This document shows, piece after piece, positions 34,458 through 45,264 of a stretch of DNA of 64,000 nucleotides; position 1 is the stretch's first letter; the number at the start of each line of letters is the position of its first letter. Below the pieces are notes generated by a model. That model was not told where the DNA came from and made no database searches. It saw nothing but the letters and a program-made list of their open reading frames with translations. The stretch is from Microbacterium sp. VKM Ac-2923 (lineage in GTDB: Bacteria > Actinomycetota > Actinomycetes > Actinomycetales > Microbacteriaceae), in NCBI RefSeq assembly GCF_022815605.1, contig NZ_JALGRP010000006.1, positions 182,487-246,486 of the forward strand, in the 5' to 3' direction. A program made the translations under genes and the position numbers.

Positions 34458-35714
34458 CTACTCCGGCAGCGGGCGGCCGCGGTACAACGCCTCGAAGGTG
34501 TCGAGGGTACGGGTGATGTCGTGCACCGCGACGGCATCCAAAGACGCCTGTTGCATGCGCGCCCGGTCGTCTGGCGAGGCGGTGAGCACGTCGGTCAGCC
34601 GTGCAGCGAGCTCATCGGCATCGCCGGGCGTGAAAAGGTAGCCGTTCTCGCCGTGGTGCACGAGGTGCGGCAGGGCGACGGCGTCGGCGGCAACGATCGG
34701 CAGCCCGGAGGCCATGGCCTCCATCGTCGCGATCGACTGCAGTTCGGCGATCGACGCGATGGCGAACACGCTGGCGCGCGAGTAGAGCGTGCGAAGGTCG
34801 TCTTCCGAGGCGTGTCCGTGGAAGGTCACGCGGGAGGCGACCCCCAACTGCTGCGCGAGAGCCTCGAGCTTGGCGCGCTGGTCGCCGCCGCCGACGACGT
34901 CGAAGGTGACGTCGAGGCCGGGGTCCAGCTGCGACAGGGCTGCGAGCACGACGTCGATGTGCTTCTCGGTGGTGAGCCGGCCGACGAAGAGGATGCGGTG
35001 CGCGTCCCGAGGGCTGAGGTCGGGGCGGTAGTTCGAGCGATCGATGCCGCACGAGATCGGGATGACGCCCGAGATGTCGATGGTCGACTCGAGGAAATCG
35101 GCCGCCTTGCGGGTGGGCGTGGTGACTGCGCGCGTCATCTTGAACGTGCGCTCGGCATCGGCCCAGGCGAGCTTGACGAAGATGCGGTCGAGGAAATCGG
35201 GGAGGGTCGTGAAGTCGAGGATGTTCTCGGCCATGACGTGGTTGGTCGCGACGACGGGAATGCCGCGCTTGCGCGCCTCGCGCGCGAGTCCACGTCCGAT
35301 GATGATGTGCGACTGGATGTGCACGACGTCCGGCTTGATCTCGTCGAGCAGCAGGCGAGCGTAATGCTTCGACCGCCACGGCAGCACGAAGGTGAGCCAG
35401 TCGTGCGGCAGGAAGCGGTACGCCGGAAGCCGGTGCATCGAGAGCGGCTGCCCCTCGATCGTCTCGACCGCCGACACCGCGCCTCGGCGATCGACGGCCG
35501 GAGCCGCGACGTGCACGTCGTGGCCGCGGGCGACGAGTCCGGCAGCCAGGCGCTCGGCGAAGCGCGCGGCGCCGTTGACATGCGGCAGGAAGGTGTCTGC
35601 GCCGATGAGAATGCGGAGCGGACGGTCGGGAGCTTTCGCCGCCTCGGAGTCGCCGGAGGTCTCGGTCGACGCGGCCGGCGCAGACTGGTCGGCGGGCGTC
35701 GCAGGAGTGGTCAC
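34458..35714 (-). CDS. GT4-family glycosyltransferase
   Basis: 418 aa with a low-complexity N-terminal 30 residues. GT-B fold: LIGADTFLPHVNGAARFAER near the N-terminus, ILFVGRLTTEKHIDVVLAAL near 235, and the donor-binding E-x7-E region AELQSIATMEAMASGLPIVA near 335. This resembles mannosyl- or glucosyltransferases acting on phosphatidylinositol or diacylglycerol. GTG start. It is first in a two-gene operon. Confidence 0.88.
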   Translation of the reverse strand: MTTPATPADQSAPAASTETSGDSEAAKAPDRPLRILIGADTFLPHVNGAARFAERLAAGLVARGHDVHVAAPAVDRRGAVSAVETIEGQPLSMHRLPAYRFLPHDWLTFVLPWRSKHYARLLLDEIKPDVVHIQSHIIIGRGLAREARKRGIPVVATNHVMAENILDFTTLPDFLDRIFVKLAWADAERTFKMTRAVTTPTRKAADFLESTIDISGVIPISCGIDRSNYRPDLSPRDAHRILFVGRLTTEKHIDVVLAALSQLDPGLDVTFDVVGGGDQRAKLEALAQQLGVASRVTFHGHASEDDLRTLYSRASVFAIASIAELQSIATMEAMASGLPIVAADAVALPHLVHHGENGYLFTPGDADELAARLTDVLTASPDDRARMQQASLDAVAVHDITRTLDTFEALYRGRPLPE

Positions 35715-35892
35715 GAGGGGTGAGGCCTATCTATGCGGCGGTCGGGTCGCGCGGTGCGGGTGATGCGCCGTCCACTGTACCCGAGCGGGTTTTGCGGCCT
35801 CGGCGAGCGTCCCCAGGGTGAGGGGATCGCCGGGCGCGGCACCGGAGCGGCGAGACGGTGCGGCGCCGCGAGATGCGCGCCCGGCGGGGACG

Positions 35893-35999
35893 GGCGGGGT
35901 GGTGGGCCCTGGTTTGGGGCGCGTCTCGCTCTCTGGGGCGAGAGCTTTCCGCCCCGAACAGCGGATGGCGCCCCAAACCGGAGCACTGCCCACCCCGCC
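35893..35999. repeat. Palindromic intergenic element (GGGGCG word, 19-bp spacing)
   Basis: GGGGCG begins at 35916 and 35935 and the inverted CCCC runs end at 35955 and 35974: both pairs are spaced 19 bp. The outer arms GGTTTGGGGCGC and GCGCCCCAAACC are perfect, and GCTCTC-TGGGGC-GAGAGC forms an inner hairpin. Arms extend further (GGCGGGGTGG from 35893 with CCACCCCGCC near 35990). The gap 35715-36185 contains no credible gene; its minus-strand open frame has shadow-type composition. Confidence 0.8.
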
Positions 36000-36039
36000 G
36001 CGACGAGGTCCCCCTCGGCGACGACGCCCGCGCCAGTGA

Positions 36040-36055
36040 CCCCCCCCCCCCCCCC
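36040..36055. repeat. Homopolymer of 16 C
   Basis: A run of 16 C bases (16 G on the minus strand) lies between the glycosyltransferase operon and the ABC exporter operon, outside any credible gene. Tracts of this length are prone to slippage. Confidence 0.9.
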
Positions 36056-36130
36056 TCCGGCGACGACCCTGTGCAGGCGCCGGCGACGGCGACGGCCCCG
36101 CGACGGACCTACCTGTTCCAGACGCGACGA

Positions 36131-36159
36131 AGCCCGCCCGGCGCACGGCCGGACGGGCT
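36131..36159 (-). terminator. Hairpin terminator of the ABC exporter operon
   Basis: AGCCCGCCCGG (36131-36141) pairs with CCGGACGGGCT (36149-36159) with one mismatch, around a seven-base loop. It lies 27 bp past the stop codon. Confidence 0.7.
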
Positions 36160-36185
36160 CGTCAGTGGATGCGGCCGTGCATGCG

Positions 36186-38363
36186 TTAGCCCTCGCCGTC
36201 GATCCGGCTGTCGGGTAGGGGCGAGCCGTGGGCGGGCCGCGGCGGACCGTCGGTGCCCGCGGGGGCGTGGACCTCGGATGCCGCGGCCGCCATCGCCGAG
36301 ACGACCACGGAGTCGTCAGCGGCCGACGCGTGCCGCGGATCGACCGAACGCTCGGCCTCTGTCTCGACGGCATCGAGGTCGGACGCCGCCTGCTCGAACT
36401 GCGAACGGTAGAGGCGGTAGTACGCGCCACCGGCGGAGATGAGCTCGTCGTGCGTGCCCTTTTCGACGATGTCGCCGTGCTCCATCACCAGGATGAGGTC
36501 GGCGTCGCGAATCGTCGACAGACGGTGCGCGATGACGAACGACGTCCGCCCCTCTCGGAGGGCTGCCATCGCCTGCTGCAGCAGCAGCTCGGTCCGCGTG
36601 TCGACCGACGAGGTCGCCTCGTCGAGGATGAGCACCGACGGCCGGGCAACGAACGCGCGGGCGATGGTGATCAGCTGCTTCTCCCCCGCGGAGACGTTGG
36701 CAGCGTCTTCGTCGAGCACGGTGTCGTAGCCGTCGGGGAGCGAGTGCACGAACTGGTCGACGCGGGTGGCGACGGCGGCCTCGACGATCTCGTCGTCGGT
36801 TGCGCTCTCGCGGCCGTAGCGGATGTTGTCGCGGATCGTACCCGCGAACAGCCAGGGGTCTTGCAGCACCATGCCCGTGCGAGAGCGCACGTCGTCGCGG
36901 CGGAGGTCGGCGATGTCCTGCCCGTCGAGCAGGATGCGGCCTCCGTCGAGCTCGTAGAACCGCATGATCAGGTTGACCAGCGTGGTCTTTCCCGCACCGG
37001 TGGGGCCGACGATGGCGACGGTCTGGCCGGGCTCGACGCGGAACGACAGGTCGGTGATGAGCGGACGTTCGGGCGTGTAGGCGAAACGGACGCTCTCGAA
37101 CTCGATCACACCACGACCGTCGACGTGGGCGGGAGCATCGGCCGCATCCGGGTCCTGCTCGTCGGCGTCGAGCAGGGCGAAGACGCGTTCGGCCGAGGCG
37201 GTACCCGACTGCACCACGGCGGCCATGCCGCCCAGCTGCGACAGCGGCTGGGTGAACTGCTGCGAGTACTGGATGAAGGCCTGCACATCGCCGAGCCGCA
37301 GTTGACCGCCGGCCACCATGAGTCCGCCGAGCACGGCGATCCCGACGTAGGTGAGGTTACCGACGAACATCATGCCGGGCATGATCATGCCGGAGAGGAA
37401 CTGGGCCCGGAAGCTGGCCTGGAAGAGTTCTTCGTTCTCGACCTCGAACTGTTCGCGGGCGTCTTTCTCGCGGCCGTACACCTTAACGAGGGCGTGACCC
37501 GAGAACGACTCCTCGACGCGGGCGTTGAGCCGACCGACCTTCTTCCACTGCTCGCCGAACGCCTTCTGCGACTTGGGCCCGATGACGCCGAAGATCACAG
37601 CCATCAGCGGCAGGGAGACGAGGGCCACGAGCGCGAGCTGCCACGAGATCGTGAACATCATGATGAGCACACCGATGACGGTCAGAACCGAGGTCAGCGC
37701 GCTCGAGAGCGACTGCTGCATGGTCTGCGTGATGTTGTCGATGTCGTTCGTGACGCGGGAGATCAGCTCGCCTCGCTGCACCTTGTCGAAGTACGACAGC
37801 GGCAGGCGGTTGATCTTCGCCTCGACGTCTTCTCGCAGGCGCCACATCGTGCGCACCATGATGACGTTGATGACGTAGCCCTGGATCCACGACAGGAAAG
37901 AGGACCCGACGTAGATCGCGAGGACCGCCACGACCACCGTGCGCAGGGCGTCGAAATCGACTCCCGCGCCGACGGAGAAGTTGTTCATCGCGCCGACGAT
38001 GTTCGCGATGTCTCCCTGGCCGGCCGCACGGAGAGCTTCGACGACGTCCGCCTGCGAGGTGCCCGCGGGGAACTGCTCGGCCAATCCTTTCGAGACCACG
38101 CCCTCGAAGATGATGTTGGTGGCGTCGCCGAGCACGCGCGGCGCGAGGACGGCGAGCACGACTCCGATCGCACCGAGAAGCGAGACGAATGAGAACGCCG
38201 CGGCGTATGGCCGCAACAGCCCGATCAGCCGTCGGAAGCTCGGCCCGAAGTTCGAGGCCTTGCCGGGCGCCACGCTGTCCCAGTCGCCGGAGTTCAGCCG
38301 GGCCTGCTCGGCGAGCTCGAGTTCTGCCCGCTCTTCTTCGGTGAGTGCGTCCGTGGTGCTCAT
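36186..38363 (-). CDS. ABC exporter half-transporter, canonical Walker B, degenerate signature
   Basis: 725 aa. N-terminal cytosolic extension (~50 aa), six membrane helices (about 55-370) and a C-terminal ATPase (about 400-640) plus an ~80-residue acidic tail. Walker A is VGPTGAGKTTL and Walker B is LILDEATSSVD with the catalytic Glu. The signature reads VSAGEKQ rather than LSGGQ. Its start overlaps the stop of the upstream half-transporter (ATGA), so the two probably form a heterodimer. Substrates of this group are lipids, drugs or peptides. Confidence 0.93.
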   Translation of the reverse strand: MSTTDALTEEERAELELAEQARLNSGDWDSVAPGKASNFGPSFRRLIGLLRPYAAAFSFVSLLGAIGVVLAVLAPRVLGDATNIIFEGVVSKGLAEQFPAGTSQADVVEALRAAGQGDIANIVGAMNNFSVGAGVDFDALRTVVVAVLAIYVGSSFLSWIQGYVINVIMVRTMWRLREDVEAKINRLPLSYFDKVQRGELISRVTNDIDNITQTMQQSLSSALTSVLTVIGVLIMMFTISWQLALVALVSLPLMAVIFGVIGPKSQKAFGEQWKKVGRLNARVEESFSGHALVKVYGREKDAREQFEVENEELFQASFRAQFLSGMIMPGMMFVGNLTYVGIAVLGGLMVAGGQLRLGDVQAFIQYSQQFTQPLSQLGGMAAVVQSGTASAERVFALLDADEQDPDAADAPAHVDGRGVIEFESVRFAYTPERPLITDLSFRVEPGQTVAIVGPTGAGKTTLVNLIMRFYELDGGRILLDGQDIADLRRDDVRSRTGMVLQDPWLFAGTIRDNIRYGRESATDDEIVEAAVATRVDQFVHSLPDGYDTVLDEDAANVSAGEKQLITIARAFVARPSVLILDEATSSVDTRTELLLQQAMAALREGRTSFVIAHRLSTIRDADLILVMEHGDIVEKGTHDELISAGGAYYRLYRSQFEQAASDLDAVETEAERSVDPRHASAADDSVVVSAMAAAASEVHAPAGTDGPPRPAHGSPLPDSRIDGEG

Positions 38364-40087
38364 GCCTCCACCCCCAACTGCGACTCGACGATCTCGCGAT
38401 ACGTGTTGCTGGACTGGAGCAACTCTTCATGGGTACCGACACCGGCGAGGCGTCCTTCTTCGAGGACGACGATGCGGTCGGCCCCCGTGATGGTGGATAC
38501 GCGCTGCGCGACGACGATCTTGGTCACCTCGGGCAACTCCTGCCAGAGCGCCTGTCGGAGCCGCGCGTCGGTGCTGAGATCGAGCGCGGAGAAGGAGTCG
38601 TCGAACACGAGGACGGCCGGTCGATGCACGATCGCCCGCGCAATGGCGAGGCGCTGACGCTGTCCCCCGGACACGTTCGTGCCGCCCTGGGCGATGCGCG
38701 CGCCGAGACCTCCCTCCATCGCCTCGACGAAGTCACGGCCCTGCGCGATCTCGAGGGCGTGCCAGAGCTCGTCGTCGGTGGCGTCCTCCCGCCCGAAGCG
38801 GAGGTTGGATGCCACCGTGCCGCTGAAGAGGAAGGGCCGCTGCGGGACGAGCCCGATGCTCTTCCACAGCGCGTCGAGATCGGCTTCGCGCACGTCGACC
38901 CCGCCGACGCGGACGGCGCCCGCGGTGACGTCGAAGAGTCGCGGCAGGAGCGAGATGAGCGTGGTCTTGCCCGCGCCGGTGGAACCGACGATCGCGACGG
39001 TCTCGCCGGGTCGCGCGGCGAAGCTGATGCCCGACACCACGGCCGACTCGGCGCCCGGGTAGGCGAAGGCGACGTCGTCGAACTCGATGGCCCCACGCTG
39101 GGGGAACACGCTCACCGGGTTGGCAGGGCGTTCGAGGGTGGAGTGACTGTCGAGCACCTCGCCGATGCGCTCGGCCGACACGGCGGCACGGGGGATCATC
39201 ACCGTCATGAAGCTGGCCATGAGCACACCCATGAGGATCTGCGCGACGTACTGCATGAAGGCGAAGAGCGTGCCGATCTGCACGCCGCCCTGATCCACCT
39301 GGATGCCACCGAACCAGATCACGCCGACGACGGTGACGTTGAGCACGAGCATCGCGAGGGGGAAGAGCAGCACGAAGAGCGAGCCGACCTTGCGCCCGAC
39401 GATCATGATGTCGGTGTTGGCGCCGCGGAATCGTTCTTCTTCGATGCGCTCGCGGACGAACGCGCGCACCACGCGGACACCCGTCAACTGCTCGCGCATG
39501 ATGCGGTTCACGCCGTCGAGCTTGGACTGGTAGCTGCGGAAGAGAGGCACCATGCGCGCGATGATGAGGCCCGCGGCGATCAGGAGCGCGGGCACCGAGA
39601 CGGCGATCAGCCAGCTGAGACCGACGTCTTGCTGCAGGGCCATGAAGATGCCGCCGATCGCCAGCAGCGGAGCACTGACGAGCATGGTCGCACCCATCAT
39701 CGCGAGCATCTGCACCTGCTGCACGTCGTTGGTGTTGCGGGTGATGAGCGATCCGGCCCCGAACTGCGACAGCTCGCGTTCGGAGAAATCGCTGACCTTC
39801 TCGAAGATGTCTCGACGGATGTCGCGACCGGCAGCCATCGCCGCACGGGCCGCGAAGTACGTCGCTATGACGGATGCCGCGATCTGGCCGAGCGAGATGC
39901 CCAGCATCATCGATCCCTGGGACCAGATGAAAGCCGTGTCACCGCGCGCGACACCCTGGTCGATGATGTCGGCGTTCAAGCGAGGGAGGTACAGCGAGGC
40001 CATGGCCGCCACGAACTGGAAGACCAGGAGCGCGAGGAGCAGCCACCGATACCGGGAGAGGTAGCGGATGAGGATCTTGCCGAGCAC
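38360..40087 (-). CDS. ABC exporter half-transporter, degenerate Walker B
   Basis: 575 aa, MsbA-type: six membrane helices (about 10-310) then the ATPase. Walker A is VGSTGAGKTTL, signature VSGGQRQ, but Walker B reads VFDDSFSALD, with Asp where the catalytic Glu is expected. GTG at 40087 follows GGAGG by six bases; upstream frame continuation is not needed. It is the first gene of the operon. The degenerate Walker B here and the degenerate signature of the partner fall in the same composite ATP site, as in known asymmetric exporters such as TM287/288. Confidence 0.93.
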   Translation of the reverse strand: MLGKILIRYLSRYRWLLLALLVFQFVAAMASLYLPRLNADIIDQGVARGDTAFIWSQGSMMLGISLGQIAASVIATYFAARAAMAAGRDIRRDIFEKVSDFSERELSQFGAGSLITRNTNDVQQVQMLAMMGATMLVSAPLLAIGGIFMALQQDVGLSWLIAVSVPALLIAAGLIIARMVPLFRSYQSKLDGVNRIMREQLTGVRVVRAFVRERIEEERFRGANTDIMIVGRKVGSLFVLLFPLAMLVLNVTVVGVIWFGGIQVDQGGVQIGTLFAFMQYVAQILMGVLMASFMTVMIPRAAVSAERIGEVLDSHSTLERPANPVSVFPQRGAIEFDDVAFAYPGAESAVVSGISFAARPGETVAIVGSTGAGKTTLISLLPRLFDVTAGAVRVGGVDVREADLDALWKSIGLVPQRPFLFSGTVASNLRFGREDATDDELWHALEIAQGRDFVEAMEGGLGARIAQGGTNVSGGQRQRLAIARAIVHRPAVLVFDDSFSALDLSTDARLRQALWQELPEVTKIVVAQRVSTITGADRIVVLEEGRLAGVGTHEELLQSSNTYREIVESQLGVEA

Positions 40088-40247
40088 GGCGCCTCCAGAA
40101 CGGATCGATCGCGGTCGCGGTGGCCGCGGATTACAGACTGTCACCAACCTCCGACACCGGCGACCCCCTGCGCCCTGGGAGCGTTCTCTGGTCGCGAACG
40201 CCGCCCCGGTATCCGCCCCGCAGGGACCGGGATCGTAGGCTGGGAGC

Positions 40248-40841
40248 ATGTCCCGACTGCAGGCCGACGCCCCCGCCGACCGCTGGGTGCCCGTGACCGG
40301 ATCGCTCGGTTTCCGAGGTCGCCGCCACCGCAAGGCGGCGATCGGCATGCTGCTGAGCCAGGCGAATCAAGCCACCGGGGCGGCCGCTCGGCCCGGCGGT
40401 GGGGCGTTCGCCTGGATTCTGAGCCAGGCCGCTCCTCTGCTGATGCGCCGTGCCGCGGGCCGCGTGCTCGTGTGGGTGTGGAAGGGCGACCCGGAACTGC
40501 TGGTCGTGATGGCTCAGCTTCAGGAGGCCACGCCGCAGGCGCGCACCGCCCGGGCCATGATGCCGATGGAGTACGACGACACGGAGTCGTTCCCCAACCC
40601 CTTCCTCGGAGTCGGCGAGAAGCTGGCGATGCCCCTGCCCAGCGACCCGCGCACGCCGCCGTTCGCGACGTACACGTGGGACACGGGCTCGCACTTCGTC
40701 ACGGTGACGGCGGTCTGCTCCGACCGGGAGCGCTTCGGCACGATCATCGGGGCCGTGGATGCCGTGGCGCGGACGGTTCGCGTCGTCGACGATCTGCAGG
40801 TCGGAGAATCGCCGACGGTCCTGCGGCTCGATCCGGCCTGA
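40248..40841 (+). CDS. Hypothetical protein
   Basis: 197 aa. It starts six bases after TAGGCT (40236-40241), so it is probably leaderless. A central hydrophobic stretch (LLMRRAAGRVLVWVW) is too short and charged to be a clear membrane helix. The C-terminal half has a beta-rich pattern (FVTVTAVCSDRERFGTIIGAV, TVRVVDDLQVG). I recognise no family. It is divergent from the ABC exporter operon with about 160 bp between. Confidence 0.6.
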   Translation: MSRLQADAPADRWVPVTGSLGFRGRRHRKAAIGMLLSQANQATGAAARPGGGAFAWILSQAAPLLMRRAAGRVLVWVWKGDPELLVVMAQLQEATPQARTARAMMPMEYDDTESFPNPFLGVGEKLAMPLPSDPRTPPFATYTWDTGSHFVTVTAVCSDRERFGTIIGAVDAVARTVRVVDDLQVGESPTVLRLDPA

Positions 40842-40859
40842 CCCCGGCGGCGGGCGGTC

Positions 40860-41050
40860 TCTTCGACCGGTCCCGGGACCTCCCCGCCCGCGGTGGCTGA
40901 GACTGTCGTAGCCGGCGACCGCACGGGCATCCGGTCCCTTCGACGAGCTCAGGGACCTGTCCGTGTGCGCCGGGCGAGGCGGCGGCCGCGGATGTCCGCG
41001 CCCCAGGGTGCTGAACCTGTCGACGCCACCGGAACCCCGGCATCCGGCAT
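40860..41050. repeat. CCTTCGAC-type dispersed repeat cluster
   Basis: GGTCCCGGGACC, GGTGGCTGAGACTGTCGTAGCC, GGTCCCTTCGACGAGCTCAGGGACC and GGTGCTGAACCTGTCGACGCC recur in order between the hypothetical gene and hspR. It is the same family as 22104-22215. The region has no gene. Confidence 0.7.
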
Positions 41051-41061
41051 CCGGAGACGGA

Positions 41062-41499
41062 TCAGTCGCCGTGCATGTCGCGTGGACGCCACAGCACGAT
41101 GTCGGTGGCGCGGCGCACGCGGGCGCCGTGGCGGAGGGTCACGACCGACCCGGTGGCCCCGGCCGCGAAGACGCGGGCTCCGGGACGCGACTGGCGTTCG
41201 ATCGTGAGCTGACGTTCGAGATCGTTCACTCGACGGGCGAGATCGTGCACCTGCTGCTCGAGGGTGAGCAGGCGTGCGATGGCGGGCAGGCTCATCCCCT
41301 CACCCGACAGCCGTGCCACCTCGCGCAACTGGCGCACGTGACGGCTCGAGTACCGACGCGACCCGCCCTGGGTGCGCGCGGGCACGACGAGACCGAGCCG
41401 GTCGTACTGTCGCAGCGTCTGCGGGTGCATGTTCGACAACTCCGCCGCGGCGGCGATGGCGAAGATCGGTGCATCTTCGTCGATCTCCCTCTCGGGCAC
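41062..41499 (-). CDS. hspR: HspR heat-shock repressor
   Basis: 145 aa MerR-type regulator. An N-terminal HTH (AELSNMHPQTLRQYDRLGLVVPARTQGGSRRYSSRHVRQL, quoted here only by its ends AELS and RQL, residues about 20-58) matches HspR. The remainder forms a coiled coil (VHDLARRVNDLERQL). HspR binds HAIR boxes with DnaK as co-repressor and releases under heat stress. It is last in the dnaK operon; a strong hairpin separates it from dnaJ. Both dnaK and clpB in this window carry HAIR boxes. Confidence 0.92.
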   Translation of the reverse strand: MPEREIDEDAPIFAIAAAAELSNMHPQTLRQYDRLGLVVPARTQGGSRRYSSRHVRQLREVARLSGEGMSLPAIARLLTLEQQVHDLARRVNDLERQLTIERQSRPGARVFAAGATGSVVTLRHGARVRRATDIVLWRPRDMHGD

Positions 41500-41526
41500 G
41501 GTCTCTCCCTTCGTCGTGTCGGCGGT

Positions 41527-41564
41527 GGGTTCCCGGCATCCTCGCGTGCGGATGCCGGGAACCC
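41527..41564 (-). terminator. 15-bp perfect hairpin between dnaJ and hspR
   Basis: GGGTTCCCGGCATCC (41527-41541) and GGATGCCGGGAACCC (41550-41564) pair without mismatch around an 8-base loop, inside the operon. It lacks a T-run on the transcript side (minus strand gives few U). It is expected to reduce read-through from dnaJ into hspR. Confidence 0.75.
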
Positions 41565-41577
41565 GACTGCTGCTGTT

Positions 41578-42564
41578 CTATCGCGCTTTGGCCATGAGGT
41601 CGGCGCGGGGGTTCTCTTTCGGCTGGAGCGCCTGGAACCGCTCGAGCGCCTCGCGCGCGGCGTCATCCAGGTGCGCGGGGACGGCGACCTGAACCTCGGC
41701 GAGCAGGTCGCCCGCCCCCTTGGTCGACTCGATGCCTCGGCCCTTGACGCGCAGCACGCGGCCCGACGGGGTGCCGGGGGCGACGCGCAGCCGCACCGGA
41801 TCACCGCCGAGGGTGGGCACCTCGATCGTCGCACCGAGGGCGGCCTCGGTGAAGGTCACGGGGACCGTCACGCGCAGGTTCTGACCGTCGCGCGAGAAGA
41901 CCGGATGCGGGCGGACTGCGACGGTCACGACGATGTCGCCGTTCTCGCCGCCGTCCGGCGACTTCCGGCCCCGGCCACGCAGGCGGATCTTTTGGCCGTC
42001 GGAGACGCCGGCCGGGATCCTCACCTTGAAGGGCACGTTGTCCTCGCCCTGCAGGGTGATGGTCTCGCCCTTGGCCGCGGTCACGAAGTCGATCGTCGTC
42101 CGTGCGGTGACATCGGACCCGCGCTGCGGCCCGCCGAAACCGCGGAACCCCCCGGTCGTCTGACCGAAGCGGCCCGAGCCGAAGCCGCCACCCTGCTGGT
42201 CGAACATCGAGAAGATGTCCTCGAAGCCGGGCTGCGGCTGCCCGCCACCGCGCTGCTGACCGAACCGACTGAAGACATCGTCGAAGCCGCCGCCGCCCCC
42301 CGTTCCCGGAGCCGAGAAGCGCGCCCCCGAGCCCATGGCCCGGATCTGGTCGTACTCCTCGCGCTGCTCGGGGTCGTTCAGCACCGAATAGGCCTCGCTG
42401 ATCTCCTTGAAGGTCGCCTCGGCCTTCGCGTCTCCCGGGTTCGAGTCGGGATGGTACTGCCGCGCGAGCTTGCGGTAGGTCTTCTTCAGATCGGCCGCGC
42501 TGACGCTCTTGTCGACGCCGAGGACCTTGTAGAAGTCCTTGTCGAACCAGTCCTGACTCGCCAT
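41578..42564 (-). CDS. dnaJ: DnaJ-type co-chaperone without zinc finger
   Basis: 328 aa. J domain at 1-75 with HPD in ARQYHPDSNPGD. A Gly/Phe-rich linker (about 80-150, GGGFGSGRFGQTTGGF) follows, then the two C-terminal substrate-binding beta domains (about 160-310). No CxxCxGxG zinc-finger repeats are present, so it is the CbpA/type-II form. It stimulates DnaK. Operon member: dnaK-grpE-dnaJ-hspR. Confidence 0.93.
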   Translation of the reverse strand: MASQDWFDKDFYKVLGVDKSVSAADLKKTYRKLARQYHPDSNPGDAKAEATFKEISEAYSVLNDPEQREEYDQIRAMGSGARFSAPGTGGGGGFDDVFSRFGQQRGGGQPQPGFEDIFSMFDQQGGGFGSGRFGQTTGGFRGFGGPQRGSDVTARTTIDFVTAAKGETITLQGEDNVPFKVRIPAGVSDGQKIRLRGRGRKSPDGGENGDIVVTVAVRPHPVFSRDGQNLRVTVPVTFTEAALGATIEVPTLGGDPVRLRVAPGTPSGRVLRVKGRGIESTKGAGDLLAEVQVAVPAHLDDAAREALERFQALQPKENPRADLMAKAR

Positions 42565-42575
42565 TCGTCCTCCTC

Positions 42576-43190
42576 TTAGGCCGGCACGGCGACGACGACC
42601 TTCGCCGGTCGCAGTTCGACCGAGCCGAGGCGGTAGCCGACCTCGACGACCTCGAGGATCGTCGTCTCGGTCACGCCCGGGGTGGGTGCCTGGAAGATCG
42701 CCTCGTGCTGCTGCGGGTCGAAGACGTCGCCGACCTCGCCGTAGGACACCACACCGAGGCGCTCGGCCACCGCTCGGACCTTGTCGCCGATCGCGGCGAA
42801 GGGCGTTCCCTCGACGAGATCGCCGTGCTTGACGGCACGGTCGAGGTCGTCCATGACGGGCAGCAGGCCCTTCACGGCTTCGCCCTTGGCGCGCTCGATC
42901 TCGCGCTCGCGCTGGTCTTCGGTACGCCGACGGTAGTTGGCGTACTCGGCCTGCAGTCGCTTGAGGTCGATCAGCAGCGAGGCCTCCTTGTCGGAGGATG
43001 CCCCCTCTGCCGCGGCCTCGGGCGTCTGCTCGGCGCCGAGGATGTCGTCGATGGTCAGACCGTCGGCATCCGCATCGGCCGTCTCGGACTGCTCGCCCGA
43101 CGGCGCGGGGCCGGAGGTGTTCTCCTCCGGCCCCGTCTCGTCAGGACCGGCGCCCGAGCCCGTGGGCTGTTCGTCGTCCTTGTGTGCCAT
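42576..43190 (-). CDS. grpE: GrpE nucleotide exchange factor
   Basis: 204 aa. An acidic, disordered N-terminus (about 1-60) is followed by the long helix dimerisation region (LLIDLKRLQAEYANYRRRTEDQRERE) and the beta domain that contacts DnaK (FDPQQHEAIFQ, EVGYRLGSVELRPAKVVVA). It exchanges ADP for ATP on DnaK. It follows dnaK by 9 bp and precedes dnaJ by 11 bp. Confidence 0.93.
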   Translation of the reverse strand: MAHKDDEQPTGSGAGPDETGPEENTSGPAPSGEQSETADADADGLTIDDILGAEQTPEAAAEGASSDKEASLLIDLKRLQAEYANYRRRTEDQREREIERAKGEAVKGLLPVMDDLDRAVKHGDLVEGTPFAAIGDKVRAVAERLGVVSYGEVGDVFDPQQHEAIFQAPTPGVTETTILEVVEVGYRLGSVELRPAKVVVAVPA

Positions 43191-43199
43191 GGTGTCTGC

Positions 43200-45185
<1,986 letters not shown>

Positions 45186-45264
45186 TCAAGGCGACTTGAT
45201 ATGAATTGGCTCAACTTCGAGGTGCCAGGTCGGCGAGCCGGCGTCGTGCGGTTCCGCCGGCGTC

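Noticed and set aside
35711..36430. Minus-strand 239-aa frame in the gap before the ABC operon
   Set aside because: Low-complexity Pro/Arg/Gly translation through the poly-G tract; overlaps the ABC gene end; no start signal.
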